64,000 nucleotides of DNA, from positions 124,001-188,000 of the forward strand of contig PANA01000005.1 in the NCBI GenBank assembly GCA_002708265.1, read 5' to 3'. Below the pieces are notes generated by a model. The model was not told where the DNA came from. It saw nothing but the letters and a program-made list of their open reading frames with translations, and made no database searches. How positions within the stretch are numbered: the first letter of the stretch is position 1; every line of letters starts with the position of its first letter. Source of the DNA: Legionellales bacterium (lineage in GTDB: Bacteria; Pseudomonadota; Gammaproteobacteria; Berkiellales; Berkiellaceae). Below are positions 45,190 to 54,278 of the stretch, one piece after another. A program made the translations under genes and the position numbers.

Positions 45190-48100
45190 TTATTGATACC
45201 TCTCATCTAAAGCAACTACGTCCTGGCTATAAGGTTAAACTTAAGTCTTGCTTAGGTTCGAGCAGTGCACTGGCCATTATGGAAGCTTATCAGCAAAATC
45301 CAAGACAGATTCTGGTGATTACACCTGATGCGAACAGTGCTTACAGCTTAATTGAGGGGTTAAAATTATTCGGTGGCGCTAATGCCTCTGTGCACCTATT
45401 CCCTGATTGGGAGATTCTGCCATACGATCATTTTTCACCGCACCAAGATATTACCTCAGTCCGAATGAGAACCTTGTCACACTTGGCAAGAGGCGATAAG
45501 GGAATAACTGTTGTTCCCCTCCATACGCTTTTACATTATGTCATGCCTAAAAAGCACCTACTCAGCCATCACTTTGATTATAAAGTAGGAATGCACTTTT
45601 CTGTTGATAAGCAATTATCTATATTAACAGACGCAGGATATCGATCTGTTAAACAAATCTCGACTCCTGGTGAATTTGCCCTTCGTGGTGGGGTGCTTGA
45701 TATTTTCCCCAATGGATATACAACACCAATACGACTTGATTTATTTGATGATGAAATTAGCTCTTTACGAACTTTTGACGTTGAAACTCAGCTATCAATT
45801 GACAAAGTCGATTCCATTGAAATCATGCCGGCAAGAGAGTTTCCTTTGGACTCGGCAGGCATAAAACATTTTCGTAGTTGCTGGAGAGAGTTGTTTAATC
45901 AAGCGGTGGTTGACTGCCCACTTTATCAGTCGGTTAGTGAGGGAATCCCTTTTAGTGGAATAGAGTACTACCTGCCACTCTTTTATGAAAAAATGTCATC
46001 CTTATTCGACTATATACATGAAGATGCGATTGTTGTGACGGTTGATGACCTACATAAACATGCTCAACATCAATGGTTGGAAATAGAAGAGCGCTATGAA
46101 CAATTAAGGTATGATATACGACGGCCTATCCTTCCACCAAAATCTCTCTTTTTAGCAACTGACCACCTCTTCTCAGAATTAAATCGTTTTGGCCAACTGA
46201 ACATAACAACGCAGGCTGAAGATGACTCTACTATTCATCCTTTGCCTGAAATTAATATTGATAGCCAAGCATCCGAACCACTCGGTCGGTTAAAAAAGTG
46301 GCTTGATAAAATGAGTGGATGGCGCTTTTTACTGTGTGCAGAATCAACAGGACGTCTCCAGGTTTTAAAAGAGTTAATTACCAAAAGTCATTTAAGCGCA
46401 AAGATCTTTAAAACATGGAATGATTTTCTTGAAAGTGACTGTCCGTTTGGCTTATTAATTTCCCCTATCGATGCAGGTTTTGAGCATGCGCCTTCCAAAG
46501 TAGCCATTATAGCAGAAGCTCAATTATATGGCCGCCGTGTCTTGCAAAGACGTCGACGCACAAACGAAGTATCGAGCAATGAAAATGCCATAGCTGATTT
46601 ATCTGAACTGAGCATAGGCGCACCAATTGTTCATTACGATCATGGAATTGGACGATACCTGGGTCTTCAACGCCTAAACTTAGGTCCATATGAAGACGAG
46701 TACATGATATTAGAGTATGCCTCGGGTGATAAAATTTATGTTCCCGTTAGCAGCCTTCATCTTTTATCTCGATATACAGGCGCTGACAGCGAAGCTGTCC
46801 AGCTTACAAAGCTTGGAACAGAGGCGTGGGATAGAGCTAAGCGAAAAGCTGCTGAAAAGGCAGCAGATGTAGCCGCAGAGCTGTTAAATATATATGCCAA
46901 AAGAAGTGCTAAACCGGGCTTCTCATTTTCAGATCCTCAAGCTGAATATACACAATTTTGTAGTGCCTTCGGTTTTGAGGAAACCCCGGATCAAGAACAA
47001 GCTATCAACGCTACTTTGAAGGATATGTATAGTGATAGACCAATGGACCGCTTGGTGTGTGGCGATGTAGGTTTTGGAAAGACTGAAGTTGCAATGAGAG
47101 CTGCATTTGTTGCTGTCCAATCTGGCAAGCAGGTTGTTGTATTAGTTCCGACTACGTTATTGGCGCAGCAGCACTATCAAACTTTTTGTGATCGCTTTTC
47201 AGACTGGCCTGTTAAAATATCTGTACTATCGCGCTTTCAAACAGGCAAACAAAGTAACAACATATTAGATGAGTTGGCAAGTGGCAAAACTGATATTGTG
47301 GTGGGAACTCATAAACTGTTACAAGCAGACATACAGTTCGCGAATTTGGGTCTCGTGATTGTCGATGAAGAACATCGATTTGGCGTCAAGCAAAAAGAGC
47401 GGCTAAAATCAATGCGGGCAGAAGTAGACTTTTTAGCATTAACAGCGACCCCTATTCCAAGAACACTCAATATGGCCCTTTCATCCATCAGAGATTTGTC
47501 TATTATTGCGACTCCACCAGCCAAGCGCCTTTCAATAAAAACTTTTGTACAAGAGTCGAACCCTATTATCGTACGAGAGGCCATTCTTCGTGAACTGATG
47601 CGGGGGGGGCAAGTATACTATTTACATAACGATGTCGCCTCAATTGAAAAGACTGCCGACAAAATTCGAGAGCTCGTACCCGAATCAAAAGTGGAAATTG
47701 CTCATGGCCAGATGAGTGAACGCCAGCTTGAGAGCGTCATGAGTGCCTTTTATCATCAGCAGTTCAATATATTGGTCTGTACCACAATTGTTGAAACAGG
47801 AATAGACGTACCAACAGCTAACACCATTATTATGGACCGGGCTGATAAATTAGGACTAGCACAACTCCATCAGCTTAGAGGGCGTGTCGGACGCTCTCAT
47901 CATCAAGCCTACGCATATTGCTTTACCCCACCTAAAAAACAGATGACCGCTGATGCTGAAAAACGGCTAAATGCTTTAGCAAGTCTTGAAGATTTAGGGG
48001 CAGGATTTGCACTAGCAACCCATGACCTTGAAATTAGAGGCGCTGGAGAGCTTCTGGGTGAAGGGCAAAGTGGTAATGTCCAAAGTGTAGGGTTTAGTTT

Positions 48101-48620
48101 GTATATGGCCTTACTGGAACGAGCGGTTGAGGCGCTTAATAATGGAGAGAAAATCAATCTAGATACTCCGCTCCATTTTGGTGCAGAAGTGGACTTAAAA
48201 CTCCCGGCTATCATTCCTGATGATTATATTCCTGATGTTGATACGCGCTTAGTCTTGTATAAACGGATAGCTAGTGCAAAGTCAGAAAAGGCGCTTGAAT
48301 CTATCCAGGTCGAAATGATAGATCGTTTTGGACTACTTCCTGCTCCGGTTGATAATTTATTTAAAATAACTCTTCTCAAGCTCAAGGCAGCTCCCATCGG
48401 CATGAAAAAAATAGAAGCCGCTGATGACCGTGTTCGTTTTGTTTTTTTGCCAGATTCGAAGCTAGACGCAGAAAAATTAATAACCATGATACAATGTCGA
48501 CCTAAAGAGTTTCAGTTGAAAGGTACTGAGCAGTTACTTCTTCAAGGACAGTTCAGTTCGGCAGATAAAAAGTTTGCCGCTGTTGAAGAGGTGCTAAAGG
48601 CACTTTTACCAGCTAACTAA
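45186..48620 (+). CDS. mfd: transcription-repair coupling factor Mfd
   Basis: Removes RNA polymerase stalled at lesions and recruits UvrA. N-terminal UvrB-like region with LFPDWEILPYDHFSPH, an RNA-polymerase-interacting domain (PIVHYDHGIGRYLGL, near residue 480), a RecG-like translocase with Walker A CGDVGFGKTEVAMRA and DEEH box, then the C-terminal inhibitory domain. Length 1144 residues (E. coli 1148). It overlaps the DAHP synthase-like gene upstream and is followed by csiV after ten bases. Confidence 0.97.
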   Translation: MIIDTSHLKQLRPGYKVKLKSCLGSSSALAIMEAYQQNPRQILVITPDANSAYSLIEGLKLFGGANASVHLFPDWEILPYDHFSPHQDITSVRMRTLSHLARGDKGITVVPLHTLLHYVMPKKHLLSHHFDYKVGMHFSVDKQLSILTDAGYRSVKQISTPGEFALRGGVLDIFPNGYTTPIRLDLFDDEISSLRTFDVETQLSIDKVDSIEIMPAREFPLDSAGIKHFRSCWRELFNQAVVDCPLYQSVSEGIPFSGIEYYLPLFYEKMSSLFDYIHEDAIVVTVDDLHKHAQHQWLEIEERYEQLRYDIRRPILPPKSLFLATDHLFSELNRFGQLNITTQAEDDSTIHPLPEINIDSQASEPLGRLKKWLDKMSGWRFLLCAESTGRLQVLKELITKSHLSAKIFKTWNDFLESDCPFGLLISPIDAGFEHAPSKVAIIAEAQLYGRRVLQRRRRTNEVSSNENAIADLSELSIGAPIVHYDHGIGRYLGLQRLNLGPYEDEYMILEYASGDKIYVPVSSLHLLSRYTGADSEAVQLTKLGTEAWDRAKRKAAEKAADVAAELLNIYAKRSAKPGFSFSDPQAEYTQFCSAFGFEETPDQEQAINATLKDMYSDRPMDRLVCGDVGFGKTEVAMRAAFVAVQSGKQVVVLVPTTLLAQQHYQTFCDRFSDWPVKISVLSRFQTGKQSNNILDELASGKTDIVVGTHKLLQADIQFANLGLVIVDEEHRFGVKQKERLKSMRAEVDFLALTATPIPRTLNMALSSIRDLSIIATPPAKRLSIKTFVQESNPIIVREAILRELMRGGQVYYLHNDVASIEKTADKIRELVPESKVEIAHGQMSERQLESVMSAFYHQQFNILVCTTIVETGIDVPTANTIIMDRADKLGLAQLHQLRGRVGRSHHQAYAYCFTPPKKQMTADAEKRLNALASLEDLGAGFALATHDLEIRGAGELLGEGQSGNVQSVGFSLYMALLERAVEALNNGEKINLDTPLHFGAEVDLKLPAIIPDDYIPDVDTRLVLYKRIASAKSEKALESIQVEMIDRFGLLPAPVDNLFKITLLKLKAAPIGMKKIEAADDRVRFVFLPDSKLDAEKLITMIQCRPKEFQLKGTEQLLLQGQFSSADKKFAAVEEVLKALLPAN

Positions 48621-48630
48621 GGAGAGGGGT

Positions 48631-49296
48631 ATGGCGAGACATCGCTGGCTGGCATTTCTTTTGTTGTTACCGACTATTGTTTTAGCAAAAGCTCAGTGGT
48701 ACGAGGTAGAAGTTTTGGCTTTTGCCTATGATAATCCAGCAGTTTCAACTGAAACATGGCCTGCCCTTTCTGGCTTTCCAGAGTTAAGCAACGCTGCAAC
48801 ATTGCTTAATAGCAACACACCTGAAACCCTCCTTGGGATTAGACGGCTTCCTAAAAATGAACGTGACTTTAACGATTCCTATAAAAATATTAACTACTCT
48901 GACAAAACACACGTTCTCTTTCACGAAAAGTGGGAGCAATATATCAATGATGAGAAGAACTTAAGTATTCGCCTTCATGGTGGAAAGCGCATTGTAGAAC
49001 CTGTTCTCCCAAGCCGTCACAGTAGTTTTTATTCTTTAGAACGCCCGGCATTTTCTCTTGCTCATGCTCAAATGGTACCGGAATACCTTTTACCCCCCTA
49101 CCCTTGGGAAATAGAGGGCACCATAGAAATGCGCCTCTCTCGTTATATGCATGTGGATACAGATTTTGTTTATCAAACCGTTGATGGGCAAGCTATTCGA
49201 GCGCGTGGAAATGCAAAAATGCGATCTAAGGAGGTTCACTACGTGGACCATCCTTATTTCGGGCTACTGATTAGAATAGACCGCAAAACTAACTAG
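48631..49296 (+). CDS. csiV: CsiV family protein
   Basis: Exported protein of the CsiV type, named after a Vibrio sRNA-induced inner-membrane factor and often found after mfd. Residues 1-20 form a signal peptide (RWLAFLLLLPTIVLAKA). The mature part begins QWYEVEVLAFAYDN, which is the family signature, and ends with a beta-rich domain (HYVDHPYFGLLIRIDR). Length 221 residues, shorter than the Vibrio protein. The start has GGAGAGGGG nearby. Confidence 0.8.
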   Translation: MARHRWLAFLLLLPTIVLAKAQWYEVEVLAFAYDNPAVSTETWPALSGFPELSNAATLLNSNTPETLLGIRRLPKNERDFNDSYKNINYSDKTHVLFHEKWEQYINDEKNLSIRLHGGKRIVEPVLPSRHSSFYSLERPAFSLAHAQMVPEYLLPPYPWEIEGTIEMRLSRYMHVDTDFVYQTVDGQAIRARGNAKMRSKEVHYVDHPYFGLLIRIDRKTN

Positions 49297-50145
49297 CGTC
49301 GCTGTATGATGAGTTGTTACTATTTTCTCATCTTCCTTCTGAATCAGAAAGTAACACACGACGGTGATGACACTTTCATGTAGTCTGAGTTACTTCGGAT
49401 AGTTTTAACGCAGCATTTGCACTCTTTCACCCACATCTATTTCAACCCCTACAGTTGTTGCGTCTTTATCAGATCCTGAGTTTGATAAATTTGTAGAAGA
49501 AGCTACTGTTTCAACATCATCCATGTCAATTGGTAACTCTACCCTGACTATTCTAGGTGTTCTGAGTTTTCCCTTAGCGCTTTTCATTATTGGAATGGGT
49601 GAAGAGTGTTACAGTGGAGGGATGGGATACCTTTTATCTGGATTTCCTCCCGCCGTAAACTTTCATTCGGAAGCACACCCGCCCATCAGGATGAGAGGGA
49701 GACAGTATATCAAAAGCAACCTCTGAAGCTTTAACATAGACGATTACTGTAGGCATAAAATGATCGATTGAGCCCATTTAACTAAAAAATGCTTCAGACG
49801 TTTGCTTCCATACATTCTTAAATCGTCCCTTTCGAGTCACTCGATCCTATTCTTTACTATTGAAACATCCTCGATTTTGTAGTGACCGACACCAAAACGT
49901 GCGAATTTATTAGAACTTAGTGATTCTAAAGATATCAGCATTGGCGGGAAATTCTTTCTCTAGTGATTGATAAGTATGGGCAAGCGACGCTCCATCATCC
50001 TATCTTTATGCGGCTCAGTACGACTTATGTTACACATCCTTGTGTAATTGCTGTACAAGTAAATCTGCAGATACAGGTCAACTAACTATGGACATAAATT
50101 TGTACGAGATAGCCTTCATTGCTCTCTGACAATCTACTAAAGCCT
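49297..50145 (-). other. 849-base gap without a convincing gene
   Basis: Only short open frames are present. On the minus strand one runs from 49587 to 49405 (60 codons, acidic, Ser/Thr-rich, ending VGERVQMLR), and just upstream other frames contain short coding-like bits such as GGNPDKRYPIPPL. This is what a decayed gene would look like, but no start, domain or repeat supports it. No hairpin with a T run, tRNA or insertion-sequence end was seen. Confidence 0.45.
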
Positions 50146-50709
50146 CTATTGATCTTCTTTTGCGACGGCATAAATGCCAGGCGCATTTCGTAAATATCCT
50201 TTATAATCGAGACCAAAGCCAAATAGAAATTTATCGGGTGCTGTTAATGCCGTGAAGTCGACGGTATCAAGACCGCCCTCCGCCCTAGCAGCTTTTTTAT
50301 CTACTAAAGCCATTGTGAGCACTTCTTTTGCCCCTTGTTCATTACACCACTTAACAACTTCAGCAAGCGTGATACCACCATCTAAAATATCATCAATAAT
50401 GACAACAGTACGGTTGGTTAACTCAGTTCTAGGTTTTGCAACCCAATGCAGTTCTGTACCTACTGTTTTATCTTGGTAGCGTGTGGCATGAACGTAATCT
50501 ATCTGAAGGGGAAAATGCAGTCTATCAATTAAGTAGCCTGCTGGAACAATTCCCCCAACTAACACACACAATAACAAAGGATTTTTGTCATGGAGCGCAC
50601 TTGTCATTTTCTGTGCGACTGTATCGATTGCTTCATATATTTCAGCAGGGCTATATATTTTTTCTGCCCGCTCAAAGACACCATTAACTGTTTCAACTGA
50701 TAACATCAT
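50146..50709 (-). CDS. hpt: hypoxanthine-guanine phosphoribosyltransferase
   Basis: Purine salvage enzyme making IMP or GMP from the base and PRPP. The PRPP-binding motif VVIIDDILDGGITLAE lies near residues 101-116, and LVGGIVPAGYLI is the N-terminal conserved block. Length 187 residues. It follows the MscS gene by six bases and is the last gene of the minus-strand operon. Confidence 0.93.
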   Translation of the reverse strand: MMLSVETVNGVFERAEKIYSPAEIYEAIDTVAQKMTSALHDKNPLLLCVLVGGIVPAGYLIDRLHFPLQIDYVHATRYQDKTVGTELHWVAKPRTELTNRTVVIIDDILDGGITLAEVVKWCNEQGAKEVLTMALVDKKAARAEGGLDTVDFTALTAPDKFLFGFGLDYKGYLRNAPGIYAVAKEDQ

Positions 50710-50715
50710 ACTTCC

Positions 50716-51828
50716 TTAAGTTGTACTTAAGTGTTCTTTTTGATCCATAGTAACCGGTTCTGGAACATGTAATGTTCGTGTTGGGAATGCACATTCACCA
50801 CCATGTTTTTCAATAATCTCAATAACTCGAAGAAACACATCTTCTTGAACATCTCTAAAGGCTTCCCAGTTTGTCGTTTTGGTAAAGCAGTATATAGAAA
50901 TATCCAAAGAACTGGGCCCAAATTCGAGCAAATGTACCATCATGAATTGTCGTTGATCGATATCAGGATGTTCTCTTAACATTGCTCGTATATCTTCTAC
51001 TATTCCGGGTATGCGTTTTGCGTCATCATATCGCACCCCAACATTGTGTTTAATCCGTCGATTATACATACGAGATGGATTTTCGATAGCAACTGAAGAG
51101 AATGTTGCGTTCGGTACAAACATTGGGCGACGATCAAACGTTCTCATACGAGTCATACGCCAACCGATTTCTTCCACAACCCCTTCTAGATTTTTGTCTG
51201 GTAAACGAATCCACTCACCAACTGTAAAGGGCTTATCCCAGATGATAAACAGACCACCAAAGAAGTTAGAGAGCAGTTCTTTACCGGCCAAACCGATAAC
51301 TAACGTTCCAACCCCCCCGAAAGTTAGAAGGCCACTAATATCTATTCCAATGGCATTCATCGCCATAAGGCCAAAAAGCAGCAGCAAAATAGTTCTGAGA
51401 GCTCGACCAATTACCTTTGCTGTCGCGGGATCAAATGATTTTTTATCTGGCTCAACTCTTGCTAAATTTTGCTCTATTTGACCAGTCAGTTTGTAAAGGA
51501 ATAGGACACCCGCAACAATTACTAAAAATACCCGTATACCCTCCATGCTCTCACTTAAGATTGAGACGCTAAATATTTTTGGGGCGTGTTGCACAACATA
51601 AGAAAGACCAACACCCCAAATAAGCAATCGACAGGGTTGGTGTAGAGAAATAACAAGCGCATCATCCCATACCTTAGAGGTTTGTTTTAACCGCTCTAAC
51701 GCTCGGTTATAGAAACGTCCTTCTAAGAAACTTAGAACATAGATAAAAAGTAGCATGGATAACATTTGAACCAACCACATAACATTTGCTGGTTCTAAGA
51801 GCCACCTCGTTATAATATCCAAAATCAT
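50716..51828 (-). CDS. MscS family mechanosensitive channel
   Basis: Membrane channel that opens under turgor. Three or four N-terminal spans, then the pore-lining helix and beta domain (GVGTLVIGLAGKELLSNF, near residue 175, and GGLFIIWDKPFTVGEW after it), with a C-terminal domain from about residue 260. Length 370 residues, longer than small MscS (286) and nearer to the YnaI/YbdG type. It overlaps nagZ by four bases. Which subfamily is not settled. Confidence 0.92.
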   Translation of the reverse strand: MILDIITRWLLEPANVMWLVQMLSMLLFIYVLSFLEGRFYNRALERLKQTSKVWDDALVISLHQPCRLLIWGVGLSYVVQHAPKIFSVSILSESMEGIRVFLVIVAGVLFLYKLTGQIEQNLARVEPDKKSFDPATAKVIGRALRTILLLLFGLMAMNAIGIDISGLLTFGGVGTLVIGLAGKELLSNFFGGLFIIWDKPFTVGEWIRLPDKNLEGVVEEIGWRMTRMRTFDRRPMFVPNATFSSVAIENPSRMYNRRIKHNVGVRYDDAKRIPGIVEDIRAMLREHPDIDQRQFMMVHLLEFGPSSLDISIYCFTKTTNWEAFRDVQEDVFLRVIEIIEKHGGECAFPTRTLHVPEPVTMDQKEHLSTT

Positions 51829-52808
51829 TCTCCTTTAACGGTTGATGACGTTTGTACTGAAACATTTAAACTTGATAAAAACTGTTCACGTCTTCTAGCG
51901 CTGTCAACGCAGTCTTTGATATCTTTAATAGCATTCATTGACTCAATAGCACCTGCACGATTTTGACACACCAAGACAAAGTCGCATCCTGCATCAATTG
52001 CCAGCTGGCTTCTTTGAGCATAATTACCGTAGGCTTCTGTTGCTTTCATCGTTAAGTCATCACTAAAAACAATGCCGTCGAACTTTAGTTCTCCACGAAG
52101 GATTTTTTTTAACCAGACGGCTGAAAACCCAACTGGCATTTTGTCAACTTCAGGGAATACAATGTGTGCAGGCATAATTGCCTCTGCCCCTTTGTTTATC
52201 AGATATTTAAATATATTTATATCTTCTTGGAGCGATTCAAAGCTGCGTTTATCTTCGGGCAGGATCAAATGCGAGTCGAGAGACACACCTCCGTGACCTG
52301 GAAAGTGCTTAAGGGTTGCTGGCATTTTTTCTTTAGCCATCCCTTTTATAAATGCTGAAGTTAGAGCTTGTATACCTTTAACTGTATCCGAAAACACTCT
52401 GTCTCTAAGCACATCACTATCAAAACACATTCTATCGGCAACTGGTGCAAAGCTAATATCCACCCCAACTGCCTTTAGTTCTTTGGCCATTAATTCACCC
52501 ACTTCCTCTGCAAGTGCGGTGCCTTTAGCCGGATCTTTATCCCAACAATTACCGAAATAACTAGGCTTAGGAAGACGAGTAAAGCCACGTTTAAAGCGTT
52601 GAACACGTCCACCTTCTTGATCTACGGCAATCACTACGTGGGGATTAACTTCACGTATTTCATTAGTTAATTCTTTAATTGCAGAAGGCCCAGCATCTTG
52701 ACGAGCGAAAAAAATCACTCCCCCACACTCAGAGTGTCTGAGTAAAGACTTGTCTTCCGCGGTTAGATGCAGTCCTTCAATGTCAAATATCACGCGTCCA
52801 ATTGACAT
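51825..52808 (-). CDS. nagZ: beta-N-acetylglucosaminidase NagZ
   Basis: Cytosolic enzyme of cell-wall recycling that removes GlcNAc from anhydromuropeptides. Glycoside hydrolase 3 motifs are visible: VAVDQEGGRVQRF near residue 61, KHFPGHGGVSLDSH near 166 with the catalytic His, and VFSDDLTM with the nucleophile Asp. Length 327 residues (E. coli 341). It follows the DUF1820 gene by five bases. Confidence 0.96.
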   Translation of the reverse strand: MSIGRVIFDIEGLHLTAEDKSLLRHSECGGVIFFARQDAGPSAIKELTNEIREVNPHVVIAVDQEGGRVQRFKRGFTRLPKPSYFGNCWDKDPAKGTALAEEVGELMAKELKAVGVDISFAPVADRMCFDSDVLRDRVFSDTVKGIQALTSAFIKGMAKEKMPATLKHFPGHGGVSLDSHLILPEDKRSFESLQEDINIFKYLINKGAEAIMPAHIVFPEVDKMPVGFSAVWLKKILRGELKFDGIVFSDDLTMKATEAYGNYAQRSQLAIDAGCDFVLVCQNRAGAIESMNAIKDIKDCVDSARRREQFLSSLNVSVQTSSTVKGE

Positions 52809-52813
52809 AGATC

Positions 52814-53152
52814 TTATCCTTTAGAATTTGGATCTTTAGTAAACAATGGAAATGATTTTACGTTGGAGCTGGCACTGTCACCCATGGGATGAATTTTACA
52901 TTGGCCTCTACGCTCAACCTCATCAACGCGAATAATATTATGAATAGGAATATAAAATGCTTTGACACCATCAAACTCAGTTTTGAGTTTTTCTTCAGAA
53001 GGATCGATAACCACTTGGCTTTGATTCCCAAAAACAGGCTGTATTATTTTCAAAAAGCCAAATAAGGCTTCATCTGAAATTTGTTCTGCGTATATCTCAT
53101 ATACTAAATCTTGATTTGTATATGACACTCTATACAGTTGCTTTGAACTCAT
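52814..53152 (-). CDS. DUF1820 family protein
   Basis: 112-residue soluble protein of unknown function, typically near nagZ. It has the family features: YRVSYTNQDLVYEIYAE at the N terminus, QVVIDPSEEKLKTEF near residue 46, and IPIHNIIRVDEVERRG. It lies between the L,D-transpeptidase and nagZ with gaps of five to seven bases, consistent with one operon. Confidence 0.88.
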   Translation of the reverse strand: MSSKQLYRVSYTNQDLVYEIYAEQISDEALFGFLKIIQPVFGNQSQVVIDPSEEKLKTEFDGVKAFYIPIHNIIRVDEVERRGQCKIHPMGDSASSNVKSFPLFTKDPNSKG

Positions 53153-53159
53153 TATACCC

Positions 53160-53645
53160 TCATTCAGAAATTAATACCGACGTGTACGGTGGTATCAATT
53201 CAAACAGTTCAGTGATTGCATCGTTTCTCATTCGAATACAGCCATGTGAATGTGGCTCACCCATTGGTTCAGTATCGGGTGTTCCATGGATGTATATATA
53301 ACGACGCATCGTATCACAGTCGCCCAACCTATTTCTATGTAACTCACAGCCGCTCAACCAAAGGATACGAGTTAGAATCCAATCTCTCTTCGGCCACTGT
53401 GAGGCTAAGTCCTCGCTGTACACTTCACCAGTAAAGCGCCTTCCAACCAAAACGCCCCCTTTAGGAATATCGTGCCCAATCTTGGCACGTACAATGTGCT
53501 TGCCCAAAGGAGTTTGAAAACTTCCTTCATTCTGGCCAACCCCATTTTTTGCGGTTGAAATATCCCATGATTTAAGACAGTTACTGCCCTCGTTAAGATA
53601 GAGTTTTTGGTTTGAAACCTTAATTACTATTTGTATCATGCTCAA
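53160..53645 (-). CDS. L,D-transpeptidase (YkuD domain)
   Basis: Probable peptidoglycan cross-linking or lipoprotein-attaching enzyme, or a muropeptide-processing relative. The YkuD catalytic signature is clear: IHGTPDTEPMG followed by HSHGCIRMRN with the active-site cysteine. Length 161 residues. No obvious signal peptide is present, so export is uncertain and a cytoplasmic role in wall recycling near nagZ is possible. First gene of the minus-strand operon ending in hpt. Confidence 0.9.
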   Translation of the reverse strand: MSMIQIVIKVSNQKLYLNEGSNCLKSWDISTAKNGVGQNEGSFQTPLGKHIVRAKIGHDIPKGGVLVGRRFTGEVYSEDLASQWPKRDWILTRILWLSGCELHRNRLGDCDTMRRYIYIHGTPDTEPMGEPHSHGCIRMRNDAITELFELIPPYTSVLISE

Positions 53646-53648
53646 TCC

Positions 53649-53677
53649 TTGCGATTGTGTAGGCGGATCTCTATATT
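53649..53677 (+). promoter_or_regulatory. sigma-70 promoter of the small secreted-protein gene
   Basis: A -35 box TTGCGA (53649-53654), 17 bases, then a -10 box TATATT (53672-53677). The start site would be near 53684, about 40 bases before the ATG. A strong AAGGAG (53714-53719) precedes the ATG at five bases. Confidence 0.6.
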
Positions 53678-53724
53678 ATGAAAGGCATTTTGGTATAACA
53701 ACCAAAAAAAATTAAGGAGTAATT

Positions 53725-54135
53725 ATGAAGTTTATATCTCTTGTAAAATCTGCGCTTGTTGCAGGCTCAATTGCGTTAAGTGCTTCCGCCAGTGCCGCGG
53801 TTCCTAACAGTATTTCTTTTGACAACCTGACAGACATCCAGCTAGACGCTTACACAGCTGGTCAGGTTGGTGCATCTATTGACCGACAGTCTTCTAATTT
53901 CAGCGTTCCTTTCATTGGGGTAATGGCTCGATGCAACATGGATGGCGTCCCGACCAACTGCCCAATCGAGTTTTACGATCATGACAATGGTCTGTTGATT
54001 GGAACCGTGTACATGAACATATTAGATGCCTCAGTAGTCAGTGCCCCACAGTTAACACCTGAATACTCAGATAAAATTGAGCTTTTGGGTTGGGATACGG
54101 TACCCGTAACCAATATCAGAATTGTTAGTAAATAA
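53725..54135 (+). CDS. small secreted protein, unknown
   Basis: 136 residues with a signal peptide (KFISLVKSALVAGSIALSAS, cleavage probably after ASASA near residue 25). The mature part contains an ARCNMDGVPTNC pair of cysteines that could form a disulfide bond, and is otherwise beta-rich in appearance. I do not recognise the family. It has its own promoter, a good ribosome-binding site and a strong terminator, suggesting an abundantly made periplasmic or exported protein. Confidence 0.85.
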   Translation: MKFISLVKSALVAGSIALSASASAAVPNSISFDNLTDIQLDAYTAGQVGASIDRQSSNFSVPFIGVMARCNMDGVPTNCPIEFYDHDNGLLIGTVYMNILDASVVSAPQLTPEYSDKIELLGWDTVPVTNIRIVSK

Positions 54136-54145
54136 TCTGTAGGTT

Positions 54146-54173
54146 AAAAAGCCGGCGCCTGCCGGCTTTTTTC
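54146..54173 (+). terminator. rho-independent terminator
   Basis: A-tract, then GCCGGC, loop GCCT, GCCGGC, then TTTTTT. A strong hairpin just after the small secreted-protein gene, separating it from the giant gene. Confidence 0.93.
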
Positions 54174-54278
54174 TTTAGGTTTCAATCACTTCCTATCTAT
54201 TGCACTTACACCACAAATACTTTATAGAAGATAAAGTTATTCAATACCTGGTCGATATATCTCAATGAGAGATTAAAT

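Noticed and set aside
49523-49726. 67-residue plus-strand frame in the gap after csiV
   Set aside because: No ribosome-binding site or family resemblance; it overlaps a minus-strand frame that is equally unsupported.
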